Source: an uncultured Chloroflexota bacterium (lineage in GTDB: Bacteria > Chloroflexota > UBA11872 > UBA12225). Taken from it: DNA of 64,000 nucleotides. The notes beneath the pieces were generated by a model. The model saw only the letters and a list, made by a program, of their open reading frames with translations, searched no databases and was not told where the DNA came from. A program made the translations under genes and the position numbers. Location of the stretch: positions 1 through 64,000 of the forward strand of contig CADCTC010000293.1 of NCBI GenBank assembly GCA_902805635.1, written 5' to 3'. Within the stretch, counting starts at the first letter, position 1. Each line of letters begins with the position of its first letter. This document shows, one piece after another, positions 19,123-26,178 of the stretch.

Positions 19123-20250
19123 GAGCTCTAGCTCGTGCCTGAGATCTGATTCTGCGTCGACGGCCAGCCACGCCGCGTCGAGTGCTTGGCGTGCCCTTGG
19201 CGCCTCGAACCGTCCCAAGGCCCAGGCGGCGTGCTCGCGCACCAACGGATGCCGCGACGCGTCAACCAATGCAGATGCCAGGACGGGAATTGCGGCGGGG
19301 TCACCCAGGTTGCCAAGCGCGACACACGCGTTGCGTTGCAGGCCCCACGACTTGGCGCGCATCACCGGCGTGCCGCGGTAGCGCGCGCGGAAGGCGGGGT
19401 CGTCCATCTCCAGCAGCGGGACCAGGCGCGGGAACGCGGCTTCGTCGTCGTACGCCCGAAGTGCGGCGATGCGGGCGGGCAGGGCTCGGCGGTTGACGGG
19501 ACACACCTCCTGGCAGTCATCGCAGCCGAAGACCCAGCTGCCCATCAGCGGGCGCAGGTGGCGCGGGATGCGGTCCTTCAGCTCGATGGTGAGGAAGGAG
19601 ATGCAGCGCGGCGTGTCCAGCACGCCGGGCGCGACCAGGGCGCCAGTTGGGCACACGTCCAGGCAGCGCTGGCACGCGCCGCAGCTCTTCTTCACCGGCC
19701 GGTCGGGCTCCAGCGGCAGGTCCAGGATCACCTCGCACAGGAACGCCCACGAGCTGGCTCCGGGCAGGAGCAGCATGGTGTTCTTGCCGAACCAGCCCAG
19801 CCCTGCTCGCTCGGCCACGGCACGCTCGGCCAGCGGGCTGCTATCCACGAAGAAACGCGCCTTGACCGGCCGGCCGGCAATCGCCTCAATGCGCCCCACC
19901 AGCTCGCGCGCCAGCTCCTTCAGCACGTCGTGATAGTCGCGGCCCCAGGCGTAGCGCGCAATCCGCCCGCGCGGCTCTCCGGCCTGTACTTCCGGCGCTT
20001 CACGCTGCCCCAGGTAGCTCGCCGAAAGCGCCAGGATGCTCTGTGCACCCGGCAGCAGCTCCTGCGGACGCGTCGCCAGCCGCGCTCGCTCCGCCGTGAA
20101 CCAGCGCAGTCCATCCATGTGCCCCGCCTCGATCCGCTCCAGGATCGCCCGCTCCGCCTCGCGCAGCGGCTCGGCGTCCGAGACGCCTACGCGGTCGAAA
20201 CCCAGCTCGAGTGCGGCGGCTTTGATGTCTTGGGTGAGAGGGGTAGTCAT
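19102..20250 (-). CDS. queG: Epoxyqueuosine reductase QueG
   Basis: Last step of queuosine biosynthesis, reducing epoxyqueuosine in tRNA using cobalamin and two [4Fe-4S] clusters. The protein has the catalytic Asp segment FFVDSSPLAERAVAE (D136), the first cluster motif CGACQRCLDVCPTGAL (190-205), CISFLTIE and the second motif CDDCQEVCP (243-251). A C-terminal HEAT-like region follows. 382 residues, normal. No other queuosine genes are nearby. It could also be a QueG-like paralogue, but the match is good. Confidence 0.93.
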   Translation of the reverse strand: MTTPLTQDIKAAALELGFDRVGVSDAEPLREAERAILERIEAGHMDGLRWFTAERARLATRPQELLPGAQSILALSASYLGQREAPEVQAGEPRGRIARYAWGRDYHDVLKELARELVGRIEAIAGRPVKARFFVDSSPLAERAVAERAGLGWFGKNTMLLLPGASSWAFLCEVILDLPLEPDRPVKKSCGACQRCLDVCPTGALVAPGVLDTPRCISFLTIELKDRIPRHLRPLMGSWVFGCDDCQEVCPVNRRALPARIAALRAYDDEAAFPRLVPLLEMDDPAFRARYRGTPVMRAKSWGLQRNACVALGNLGDPAAIPVLASALVDASRHPLVREHAAWALGRFEAPRARQALDAAWLAVDAESDLRHELELSLAGAA

Positions 20251-20292
20251 CGGGCAAGTAGTTTCATCGACATCTGCCAGGCAGTACCGCCG

Positions 20293-20387
20293 TCATCCCG
20301 AGCGCAGCGAGGGACCCAATCCGCCGGCAGATGCCGGTGGCCACAGGTAAACGCCTTCCACTTGATCCCTCTCTGCGCTCGGGTTGA
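20293..20387. repeat. Interrupted inverted repeat, 22-nt arms
   Basis: Arms 20293-20314 (begins TCATCCCGAGCGCAG) and 20366-20387 (ends CTGCGCTCGGGTTGA) match at 20 of 22 positions after inversion, with a 51-nt centre. This looks like an intergenic mobile or structural repeat. Its right end supplies a TTGACA upstream of the polymerase gene. Confidence 0.7.
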
Positions 20388-20437
20388 CACGCGGGACGTT
20401 CGGCGTGGTCCTTGATAGGCTATCGGAAGCCGAGCCT
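20388..20437 (+). promoter_or_regulatory. Leader of the polymerase gene, weak promoter evidence
   Basis: TTGACA begins at 20384 at the end of the inverted repeat. The nearest -10-like sequences (GATAGG at 20414) are too far for a normal spacer, so the promoter cannot be assigned. GGAAG lies 9 bases before the ATG. Confidence 0.3.
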
Positions 20438-22735
20438 ATGAACGCGATATCCGCCCCGGTCAATGTCCCCGAAGCGGATGCCGCTCCCGCGACGATAGGA
20501 TCCGAGCCACACGTTCACCCACACGTCGATTTGGCTGCCCTGCTGCACGGCCGGGCGCCGCTGGCACGCATCGTCGCGGTGGAGCCGGCGGGGCAGGACG
20601 CGGTTACGCTCTACCGGCGCACTGAAGAAGGCGCGGTGATCGCCGAACGTGACACCTTCCGGCCATGGCTGCTGGCATCCGCCGAAGCGGTGACGCACCT
20701 GCCGGCCGGCGACCAGAGCGTAACGCCGCTGCCCGGCACGGGCGAGCTGAACCGTCTGGTGGAGTTCGCGCGCTGGCAGCCGCTCCAGTCCGCCCAGAGC
20801 GTGCTGGCCGACGCGGGCGTACCGCACTTCTCCTACGCCTCTTTGGTGACGCAGTACCTCGTGTCGTCCGGACGCACGCTCTTCTACGACATGCGCTTCG
20901 AGGACCTGCACCGCGTGCAGCTCGACGTCGAGACGGCGTCGCTGCGTCCGACCGCGCCCGAAGCGGCGGTGCTGCTCCTCGCGCTGACCGACAACCGCGG
21001 CTACGAGCAGGTGCTGTCATCCGCGGTTGGGAGCTCAGGCGGTGACAGGAGCATCGACGAGGCCGGCATGCTACGCCGGCTCACCGAGCAGCTGGCGCAG
21101 CTCGACCCCGACGTGATCGAGGGGCACAACGTCGTCGACTTTGACCTGCCGTACCTCGCGGCGCGCGCCGAGCGGCTGGGCGTCCCGCTCACCTGGGGCC
21201 GCGGCGGGCAGCGCATTTGGCTGCAGGAGAAGCAAGGCCGGCTAAAGGTAGGCGCGCGCCTGCTCCCCTCGGTGCGCGTGCACATCCACGGCCGCCACAT
21301 CCTGGACACCTACCAGCAGGTGCAGCGCTTTGACGCCGCCGCGGGCAAGCTGGAGAGCTACGCGCTGAAGCCGGTGATGGAGTCGCTGGAGCTGGTGCGC
21401 GACGACCGCGAGTTCGTGGACCGCACCTCGATCAACGACCTGTGGCGCGAGGACCCCGACCGCCTGGCCCGCTACTGCCTGGACGACGCGCGCGACGTAC
21501 GCACCCTAGCCGAGCTGGTCACGCCGACCGACTTCTACCAGAGCCAGGTCGTGCCGCGCACCTACCAGGACGTAGCTACCGGCGGTACCGGCGAGAAGAT
21601 CAACGCGCTGATGGTGCGCGCCTACCTGGCGTCTGGCCGCGCCGTGCCGCTGCCAGAGCCGGCGCGCCCCTATCCCGGCGGCTACCTGGAGCTGCGCCAT
21701 GCCGGTGTCTTCCACCGCGTGGTCAAGTGCGACGTCGAGAGCCTGTACCCGGCGGTCATGCTCAACTTCGACTTCAAGCCGCGCTCAGACACGCTCGACA
21801 TCTTCCTCCCCCTGTTGGAGAACCTCACCCGGCAGCGCCTGCACGCCAAGCACCAGATCCGCGCCGCGCGCGGCGGCGACCGTGCCTACTGGACCGGCCT
21901 CTCCTCGTCGTACAAGGTGCTCATCAACAGCTTCTACGGTTATCTCGGCTACGGGCGCGCCAACTTCAACGACTACGACGCCGCCGAGCGGGTCACCACC
22001 ACCGGCCAGCGCCTTATCAAGGATGTGCTCACAGCGCTCGAGGAGCGGCGCTGCGAGATCATCGAGGTGGACACCGACGGTGTCTACTTCGTCCCGCCGC
22101 CCGAGGTGGACACTGAAGCGGCCGAGACGGCCCTGATCGAGCAAGTCGGCCGTGTCCTGCCGCCGGGCATCAACCTGGCGCATGACGGCCGCTACGCCGG
22201 CATGGTGGCACTCAAGCAGAAGACCTACTTCCTGCTGACCTACGACGGCAAGCTGCTAGCCACCGGCTCCAGCCTGCGCTCGCGCCGCGACGAGCGCTAC
22301 CTGCGCGAGTTCGGACGGGAGGCCGCGGTGCTGCTGGTGGAGCAGGGCATCGAGACTGTCAGCGAGCGTTATCTTGCGCTTGCCCGCCGCGTCCAGAAAG
22401 GCGAGCTGCCGGTGGACCAGTTTGCGCGCCGCGAGAGCATTACCTCCAAGACGTTCCACTCCCCTGGCCTCAAGCGCCTGGCCGCCGCGGCGCACGGCGT
22501 GGCGGTGGGCCAGAAGGTGGAGGTCTACCAGCGGGCTGACGGCAGCTTGGCGCTCACCTCTGAGTACAACCGCGACGAGGACCGCGACTACCTGCTGCGC
22601 CGCCTGCACGACATGGCCCGCCGCCTGGAGCCGTTGTGCGCTACCCCCACCGAGTTCACGCGCCTCTTCCCCAAGCTCAGCGCCAAGACCGACCCCGACG
22701 CACCCCGCCTGATCCAGCTCTCGCTGTTCGACTGA
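20438..22735 (+). CDS. Family B DNA polymerase (Pol II-like)
   Basis: 765 residues, close to E. coli Pol II. The exonuclease domain is intact: Exo I LDVETASL (D166, E168), Exo II EGHNVVDFDLPYL, Exo III YCLDDARD. Polymerase motifs follow: A KCDVESLYPAV (D432), B KVLINSFYGYLGY, C EVDTDGVYF (D545, D547). The last residues QLSLFD match the sliding-clamp binding motif. Pol II-type enzymes act in repair and translesion synthesis. I chose ATG 20438 (GGAAG upstream) over the TTG at 20384, which lies inside a repeat and may be a -35 box. Confidence 0.94.
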   Translation: MNAISAPVNVPEADAAPATIGSEPHVHPHVDLAALLHGRAPLARIVAVEPAGQDAVTLYRRTEEGAVIAERDTFRPWLLASAEAVTHLPAGDQSVTPLPGTGELNRLVEFARWQPLQSAQSVLADAGVPHFSYASLVTQYLVSSGRTLFYDMRFEDLHRVQLDVETASLRPTAPEAAVLLLALTDNRGYEQVLSSAVGSSGGDRSIDEAGMLRRLTEQLAQLDPDVIEGHNVVDFDLPYLAARAERLGVPLTWGRGGQRIWLQEKQGRLKVGARLLPSVRVHIHGRHILDTYQQVQRFDAAAGKLESYALKPVMESLELVRDDREFVDRTSINDLWREDPDRLARYCLDDARDVRTLAELVTPTDFYQSQVVPRTYQDVATGGTGEKINALMVRAYLASGRAVPLPEPARPYPGGYLELRHAGVFHRVVKCDVESLYPAVMLNFDFKPRSDTLDIFLPLLENLTRQRLHAKHQIRAARGGDRAYWTGLSSSYKVLINSFYGYLGYGRANFNDYDAAERVTTTGQRLIKDVLTALEERRCEIIEVDTDGVYFVPPPEVDTEAAETALIEQVGRVLPPGINLAHDGRYAGMVALKQKTYFLLTYDGKLLATGSSLRSRRDERYLREFGREAAVLLVEQGIETVSERYLALARRVQKGELPVDQFARRESITSKTFHSPGLKRLAAAAHGVAVGQKVEVYQRADGSLALTSEYNRDEDRDYLLRRLHDMARRLEPLCATPTEFTRLFPKLSAKTDPDAPRLIQLSLFD

Positions 22736-22796
22736 CACGCGACGCGTGTCGCGCGTCCACTACACTCCGGCATCTCGAACAGAGCAGGAGCAAGCG

Positions 22797-23681
22797 GTGA
22801 GGATCGTTCAGTTTGTGAGTGCTAGCGGCGCGCAGCGGGTGGGTGCAGTGCGAGGTGGCGAAGTATTTGACATAACCGATCAGGCGGGCGGGTCTGCCCT
22901 GGCGGCGCTGCTGGCGCACGCCCGAAGCAGCGTAAGTGCAGACGGCGGCGAGCGCGTGGGCACGCTTGACGAGCTCAACGCGGCGGCGCAGTCTGGCACG
23001 GCGCATCTGCGCATCCCTATTGACTCGCCGGAAGTGTGGGGGGCGGGCGTCACCTACAAGAAGAGCGCCCAGTTCCGCGACGAGGACACCTCCACGTCCA
23101 AGGGCATCTACGACATGGTGTACTCCGGCCCCCGGCCGGAGCTCTTCTACAAGGGGCGCGCCGTCCACTGCGTCGGTCCCAACGAGGCGGCCGGCATCCG
23201 TGCCGACTCGGCCTTTACCGCGCCTGAGCCCGAGCTGGCGCTGGTGCTCAGCGCCAAGGGGGAGATACTGGGCTTTACCCTGTGCGACGACGTCTCCGCC
23301 TGGGACATCGAGCGCGAGAACCCGCTCTACCTGCCCCAATCCAAGATTTTCCTGGGCTGCGTTGTGCTCGGCCCCACCATCGTCACGCCTGATGAGCTAG
23401 GCGATCCGCAGGCGCTCACCTTGCGCTGCACCATCGAGCGCGGCGGCGAGACGCTCTTCGAGGACAGCGTCGGCCTGGACCGCATCAAGCGCACGTTCGA
23501 AGAGCTGATCCACTACCTGCGCTTGAACAACCCGATCCAGGACGGCGCCGTGTTGACCACAGGCACCGGCATCATCGTCACCCAGGAGCAAGCCCTGCGC
23601 GAGGGCGACACCATCACCCTCTACTGCGACCCGATCGGCTCCCTGCGCCACGGCATGCGTAAGCTGCCTGAGGACGCGTAG
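22797..23681 (+). CDS. Fumarylacetoacetate hydrolase family protein, 2-keto-3-deoxy sugar-acid dehydratase-like
   Basis: 294 residues from GTG 22797 (AGGAG 6 bases upstream). The FAH fold is marked by WGAGVTYKKSA, RPELFYKG, APEPELALVL and DDVSAWDIERENPLYLPQ, with metal ligands expected at the Glu of PEPEL and the Asp of DDVS. The NPLYLPQSKIF segment is typical of 2-keto-3-deoxyarabinonate dehydratases rather than of catechol-pathway isomerases, so pentonate catabolism is a reasonable guess. No dehydrogenase or lactonase is adjacent to test it. Confidence 0.85.
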   Translation: MRIVQFVSASGAQRVGAVRGGEVFDITDQAGGSALAALLAHARSSVSADGGERVGTLDELNAAAQSGTAHLRIPIDSPEVWGAGVTYKKSAQFRDEDTSTSKGIYDMVYSGPRPELFYKGRAVHCVGPNEAAGIRADSAFTAPEPELALVLSAKGEILGFTLCDDVSAWDIERENPLYLPQSKIFLGCVVLGPTIVTPDELGDPQALTLRCTIERGGETLFEDSVGLDRIKRTFEELIHYLRLNNPIQDGAVLTTGTGIIVTQEQALREGDTITLYCDPIGSLRHGMRKLPEDA

Positions 23682-23689
23682 AAGGACAC

Positions 23690-23717
23690 AAACGGGCGAC
23701 GTGACCGCCGCCCGTTT
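23690..23717. terminator. Hairpin between convergent genes
   Basis: AAACGGGCG (23690-23698) pairs with CGCCCGTTT (23709-23717) around a 10-nt loop. The arms end in AAA and TTT, so it may work in both directions. Confidence 0.75.
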
Positions 23718-23734
23718 CCGAATTGCTGTGGCCG

Positions 23735-24250
23735 TTAGTTGCCCCCACCCGCCGCGACGAGGTTGCCGGCTCCGGCCGCCACGATGGCATTGCACCGGTC
23801 AGCGCTGAGCCCTGCAGCCAGCTGGCTGAGCTGTGCGCTCGTCATACCCGAGCGAACGAAGCCGCCGCCGTTGTCGGAGATAAAGTTGCCGCCGTTGGTG
23901 GAAATGAAACCGCTACCGTTGTCCGAATTGATGGCAGCGCTGTTTTGGGAGATTAGCGCAATCGGAACGACGACCAAACCGCTGGCGCCGGTGGAAACGC
24001 CGGCGCCGTTCTCGCTAATCGCAGCGCCGCCGTTGTGGCTGATGACCGCTGCGCCGTTATGGCTGAGCACGCCGGCGCCGGCATTCCCGACGATGTTGCC
24101 CCCGTTGTTGACCAGGATGCCGGCGCCGGCATTCCCGACGATTCCGACGCTGTTATTCCCAACGATGCCCGCGCCAGCGTTGCCGACAATCGTTGCGCCA
24201 TCGGCGCCGATCGGCGTTCCGCCGCCTTGTGCCACTCCCCTGGTGCGCAT
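23735..24250 (-). CDS. Octapeptide-repeat protein, predicted beta-solenoid
   Basis: About 171 residues from the ATG at 24250; the frame stays open upstream to 24343. Most of the protein is about a dozen consecutive eight-residue units of the form I-V-G-N-x-G-x-G, with aliphatic or Phe at position 1, Asn usually at 4 and Gly at 6. Examples are IVGNAGAG, VLSHNGAA, VISHNGGA, LISQNSAA, FISTNGGN and FISDNGGG. A helical break (TSAQLSQLAAGLSADRCNA) precedes two last units IVAAGAGN and LVAAGGGN. The regular hydrophobic/Asn/Gly spacing suggests a stacked solenoid. No signal peptide or anchor is seen. Function unknown. Confidence 0.7.
   Translation of the reverse strand: MRTRGVAQGGGTPIGADGATIVGNAGAGIVGNNSVGIVGNAGAGILVNNGGNIVGNAGAGVLSHNGAAVISHNGGAAISENGAGVSTGASGLVVVPIALISQNSAAINSDNGSGFISTNGGNFISDNGGGFVRSGMTSAQLSQLAAGLSADRCNAIVAAGAGNLVAAGGGN
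24071..24142. repeat. 24-nt exact direct repeat, 48-bp offset
   Basis: 24071-24094 and 24119-24142 are identical and lie two octad units apart inside the repeat gene. This points to recent duplication or gene conversion of two-unit blocks. Confidence 0.85.
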
Positions 24251-24305
24251 GTGGCGCCATCCGGGTGTCCGTCGGCGATTTGCACGTAACCAGACCGGCG
24301 ATCTG

Positions 24306-24782
24306 GTGGGGACAAGCATCACCGTGCCCGTCTGCCGCGACACGTTACCGCTCCTGATAAACGACCCGCTCTGTGCGCCGCTGCTGCGCGCCCTGTGGAC
24401 ACCCGAGCAGCTTGCTGCACTATCGGCGACCGTTGATGAGTCCGAGGTCTACTACGCCATCGCACTCGCGTATACGTCCTGGAACCCTGAAGCCACGCGC
24501 GCCGCGTTGATGCGCGACTGGTTCGGCCTCTACGCCCGCGGCGGTATGTACCTCTGCACCGTGTCTCTCCCCGGCTGGAGGCGCCTGCTGGAAGCGGCGG
24601 GTTTCCAGCGCGTGGAGAGCGCGCGCCCCGACCTCTGGGATCTAGATGGCGCCGGGTACGTGCTCGACCTGCGCCACCGTGGAGTAGACGGCTGGATCGA
24701 CTCGTTGATCGATAACGCCGGGGACGAGCTGCCGCCTCCGGCCAAAGTGGTAGCCGCTAGCGACCCGGACGCTGCCGCTTGA
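24306..24782 (+). CDS. Orphan ORF, possible fragment
   Basis: About 158 residues if started at GTG 24306; ATG 24249 and GTG 24324 are alternatives. The ATG at 24249 interlocks with the start codon of the divergent octad gene (CATG), leaving no room for promoters. The product has coding-like content (LLRALWTPEQLAALSATVDE, SWNPEATRAALMRDWFGLYA, WRRLLEAAGFQRVESARPDL, GYVLDLRHRGVDGW) but matches nothing I know. The missing Shine-Dalgarno and abrupt N-terminus suggest the remnant of a longer gene. It ends 88 bp before the MerR gene. Confidence 0.45.
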   Translation: MGTSITVPVCRDTLPLLINDPLCAPLLRALWTPEQLAALSATVDESEVYYAIALAYTSWNPEATRAALMRDWFGLYARGGMYLCTVSLPGWRRLLEAAGFQRVESARPDLWDLDGAGYVLDLRHRGVDGWIDSLIDNAGDELPPPAKVVAASDPDAAA

Positions 24783-24833
24783 GGGTAGTGGGTTGTCCTG
24801 GCGCCGTACCGTTCTGTCGCGGCGCGCCACCCC

Positions 24834-24864
24834 TTGACTCTCCAGTTGGTGGAGGGTCCATAGT
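24834..24864 (+). promoter_or_regulatory. MerR-type promoter with operator dyad
   Basis: TTGACT (24834-24839), an unusually long 19-bp spacer and CATAGT (24859-24864), the promoter geometry that MerR-family activators untwist. A dyad GACTCTCCA/TGGAGGGTC (24836-24858, 8 of 9 pairs) fills the spacer. The GTG at 24871 is 7 bases past the -10, so the mRNA is leaderless and the gene is probably autoregulated. Confidence 0.82.
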
Positions 24865-24870
24865 GTCCGT

Positions 24871-25680
24871 GTGACCGACCGGCACACCGAGGACAAGAGC
24901 CACGCGCAGGAGACCCTGTTCACCATCGGACAGCTCGCCCGCCGCACTGGGCTCTCCGTACGCACCATTCGGTTCTGGTCGGACTGCGGCATCCTGCCGC
25001 CGACCGACCGCACCGACGCCGGCTACCGCGTCTATGACGGGGAGGCGGTGGCGCGCCTGGAGCTGGTGCGCACGCTGCGCGAGCTGGGACTTGGCCTGGA
25101 CGCCGTCCAGCAAGTCCTGGCGCAGCAGGCCACGCTGCGCCAGGTGGCGCAGACCCACGTAGCCGCCCTGGACGCAGCGATCCGGACGCTGCGCCTCCAC
25201 CGGGCGGTGCTCCGCACGGTTGCCAAACGCAGCACCACCATAGAGGAGATCACGCTCATGAACAAACTTGCCCGGCTCTCCGCCCAGGAGCGCCAGCAGA
25301 TCATCGACGACTTCGTGGACCGCGCTTTTGCCGGCATCGACGCCGGTGCGCCTGGCGCCGGCATCGCGCAGGCAATGCGCCAGATGCCCGCCGATTTGCC
25401 CGACGACCCCACTCCGGAACAGGTGGACGCGTGGGTAGAGCTGGCCGAGCTCGTGCAGGACCCCAGCTTCCAGGAGCGCGTGCGCCTGATGGCCGTCACC
25501 GGCGCGCAGGGGGGCCAGCCGCAATCCGTGCCGGCGCCAAACCCGCAGCTCGTCTCCGAGCACGCCGGTGGAACGCTCGCGGCGGGCGTCCGTCCCGATT
25601 CGGCTGAAGGTAAGGCGGTGCTGGACCGCATGGTGCCGGCCGGCACGTCAAGTGAAGCCCGCACTCAGCTGCGCGAGTAG
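24871..25680 (+). CDS. MerR-family transcriptional regulator, truncated by an in-frame amber codon
   Basis: The N-terminal MerR domain is clear: FTIGQLARRTGLSVRTIRFW, YRVYDGEAVARLELVRTLRELG, then a long dimerisation helix. The C-terminal ligand or effector region is about 170 residues and unknown. The frame stops at TAG 25678, giving 269 residues, but the same frame continues for 43 coding-like codons (LETFTDARVERYWQLMG to TWLIQALRAHG) to a second TAG at 25810-25812. So this is either a truncated gene, a readthrough site or a sequencing error. The promoter has the MerR 19-bp spacer and a dyad, so autoregulation is likely. Confidence 0.88.
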   Translation: MTDRHTEDKSHAQETLFTIGQLARRTGLSVRTIRFWSDCGILPPTDRTDAGYRVYDGEAVARLELVRTLRELGLGLDAVQQVLAQQATLRQVAQTHVAALDAAIRTLRLHRAVLRTVAKRSTTIEEITLMNKLARLSAQERQQIIDDFVDRAFAGIDAGAPGAGIAQAMRQMPADLPDDPTPEQVDAWVELAELVQDPSFQERVRLMAVTGAQGGQPQSVPAPNPQLVSEHAGGTLAAGVRPDSAEGKAVLDRMVPAGTSSEARTQLRE

Positions 25681-25812
25681 CTAGAGACCTTCACCGACGC
25701 CCGCGTCGAGCGCTACTGGCAGCTGATGGGTACGCTCAGCGGTCGGCCGCCCTTCCCGTCCTTGAACCCCGCCTTCACCTGGCTCATTCAGGCGCTCCGA
25801 GCGCACGGGTAG
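25681..25812 (+). pseudogene. In-frame C-terminal remnant of the MerR gene
   Basis: 43 codons directly after the amber stop, same frame, protein-like (ERYWQLMGTLSGRPPFPSLN, AFTWLIQALRAHG) with no start codon or Shine-Dalgarno suited to separate translation. Intact relatives would be expected to be about 313 residues. Confidence 0.65.
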
Positions 25813-26178
25813 CGTCGCCCTTGCTGGTGCCCGCATCCCCGCGGGCACATTCCCCCTGCAAGCCCCTCCCGCTCGCTCGGCGTGGCTAATTGACCTGCCG
25901 GATTTTGCCTGCAGATTCGTCTTCAAAGTAGGGAAAGCATCGTAAGCACCGCATTTCGGCCGCCGCTCCACCCCAGGCGGCCGTCCCAGCTCGGAACCTT
26001 CGCTCGCTACCCGCACTTACGCATGCGTGTGGCAGGGGCAACAAAGGGCAACAAATGACAACAAAGCAGTGGCTCGGTGACCACTCGGGCCCGGAGTCAC
26101 AAAAAGTCACAACCGATCACAAGATCGGCGACCGCAAAAGCCAGGACGGCTACAAATCGCTACAACCGGCTACACATT
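25813..26178. other. 366-bp convergent intergenic region
   Basis: Between the end of the MerR frame and the end of the epimerase gene. I see no gene or clear terminator. Its right half holds the phased ACAA array described separately; the left half looks unstructured. Confidence 0.6.
26039..26176. repeat. Nine ACAA motifs in three 10-bp phased triplets
   Basis: CAACAAA occurs at 26039, 26049 and 26059. CACAA occurs at 26098, 26108 and 26118. CTACAA/CTACAC occurs at 26150, 26160 and 26170. Within each triplet the spacing is exactly 10 bp, one helical turn, while the base before the core changes between triplets (CA, CA, CTA). Most of the intervening bases differ. Confidence 0.8.

Noticed and set aside
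20384-20437. TTG 20384 as the start of the polymerase
   Set aside because: This sequence is the end of an inverted repeat; ATG 20438 has GGAAG upstream and gives the expected protein length.
23739-24248. Plus-strand reading of the octad gene region as a longer N-terminus of the orphan ORF
   Set aside because: The plus-strand translation here is Pro/Ala-rich and has no regular structure, whereas the minus strand gives perfect octads. Only the part after about 24249 looks coding on plus.
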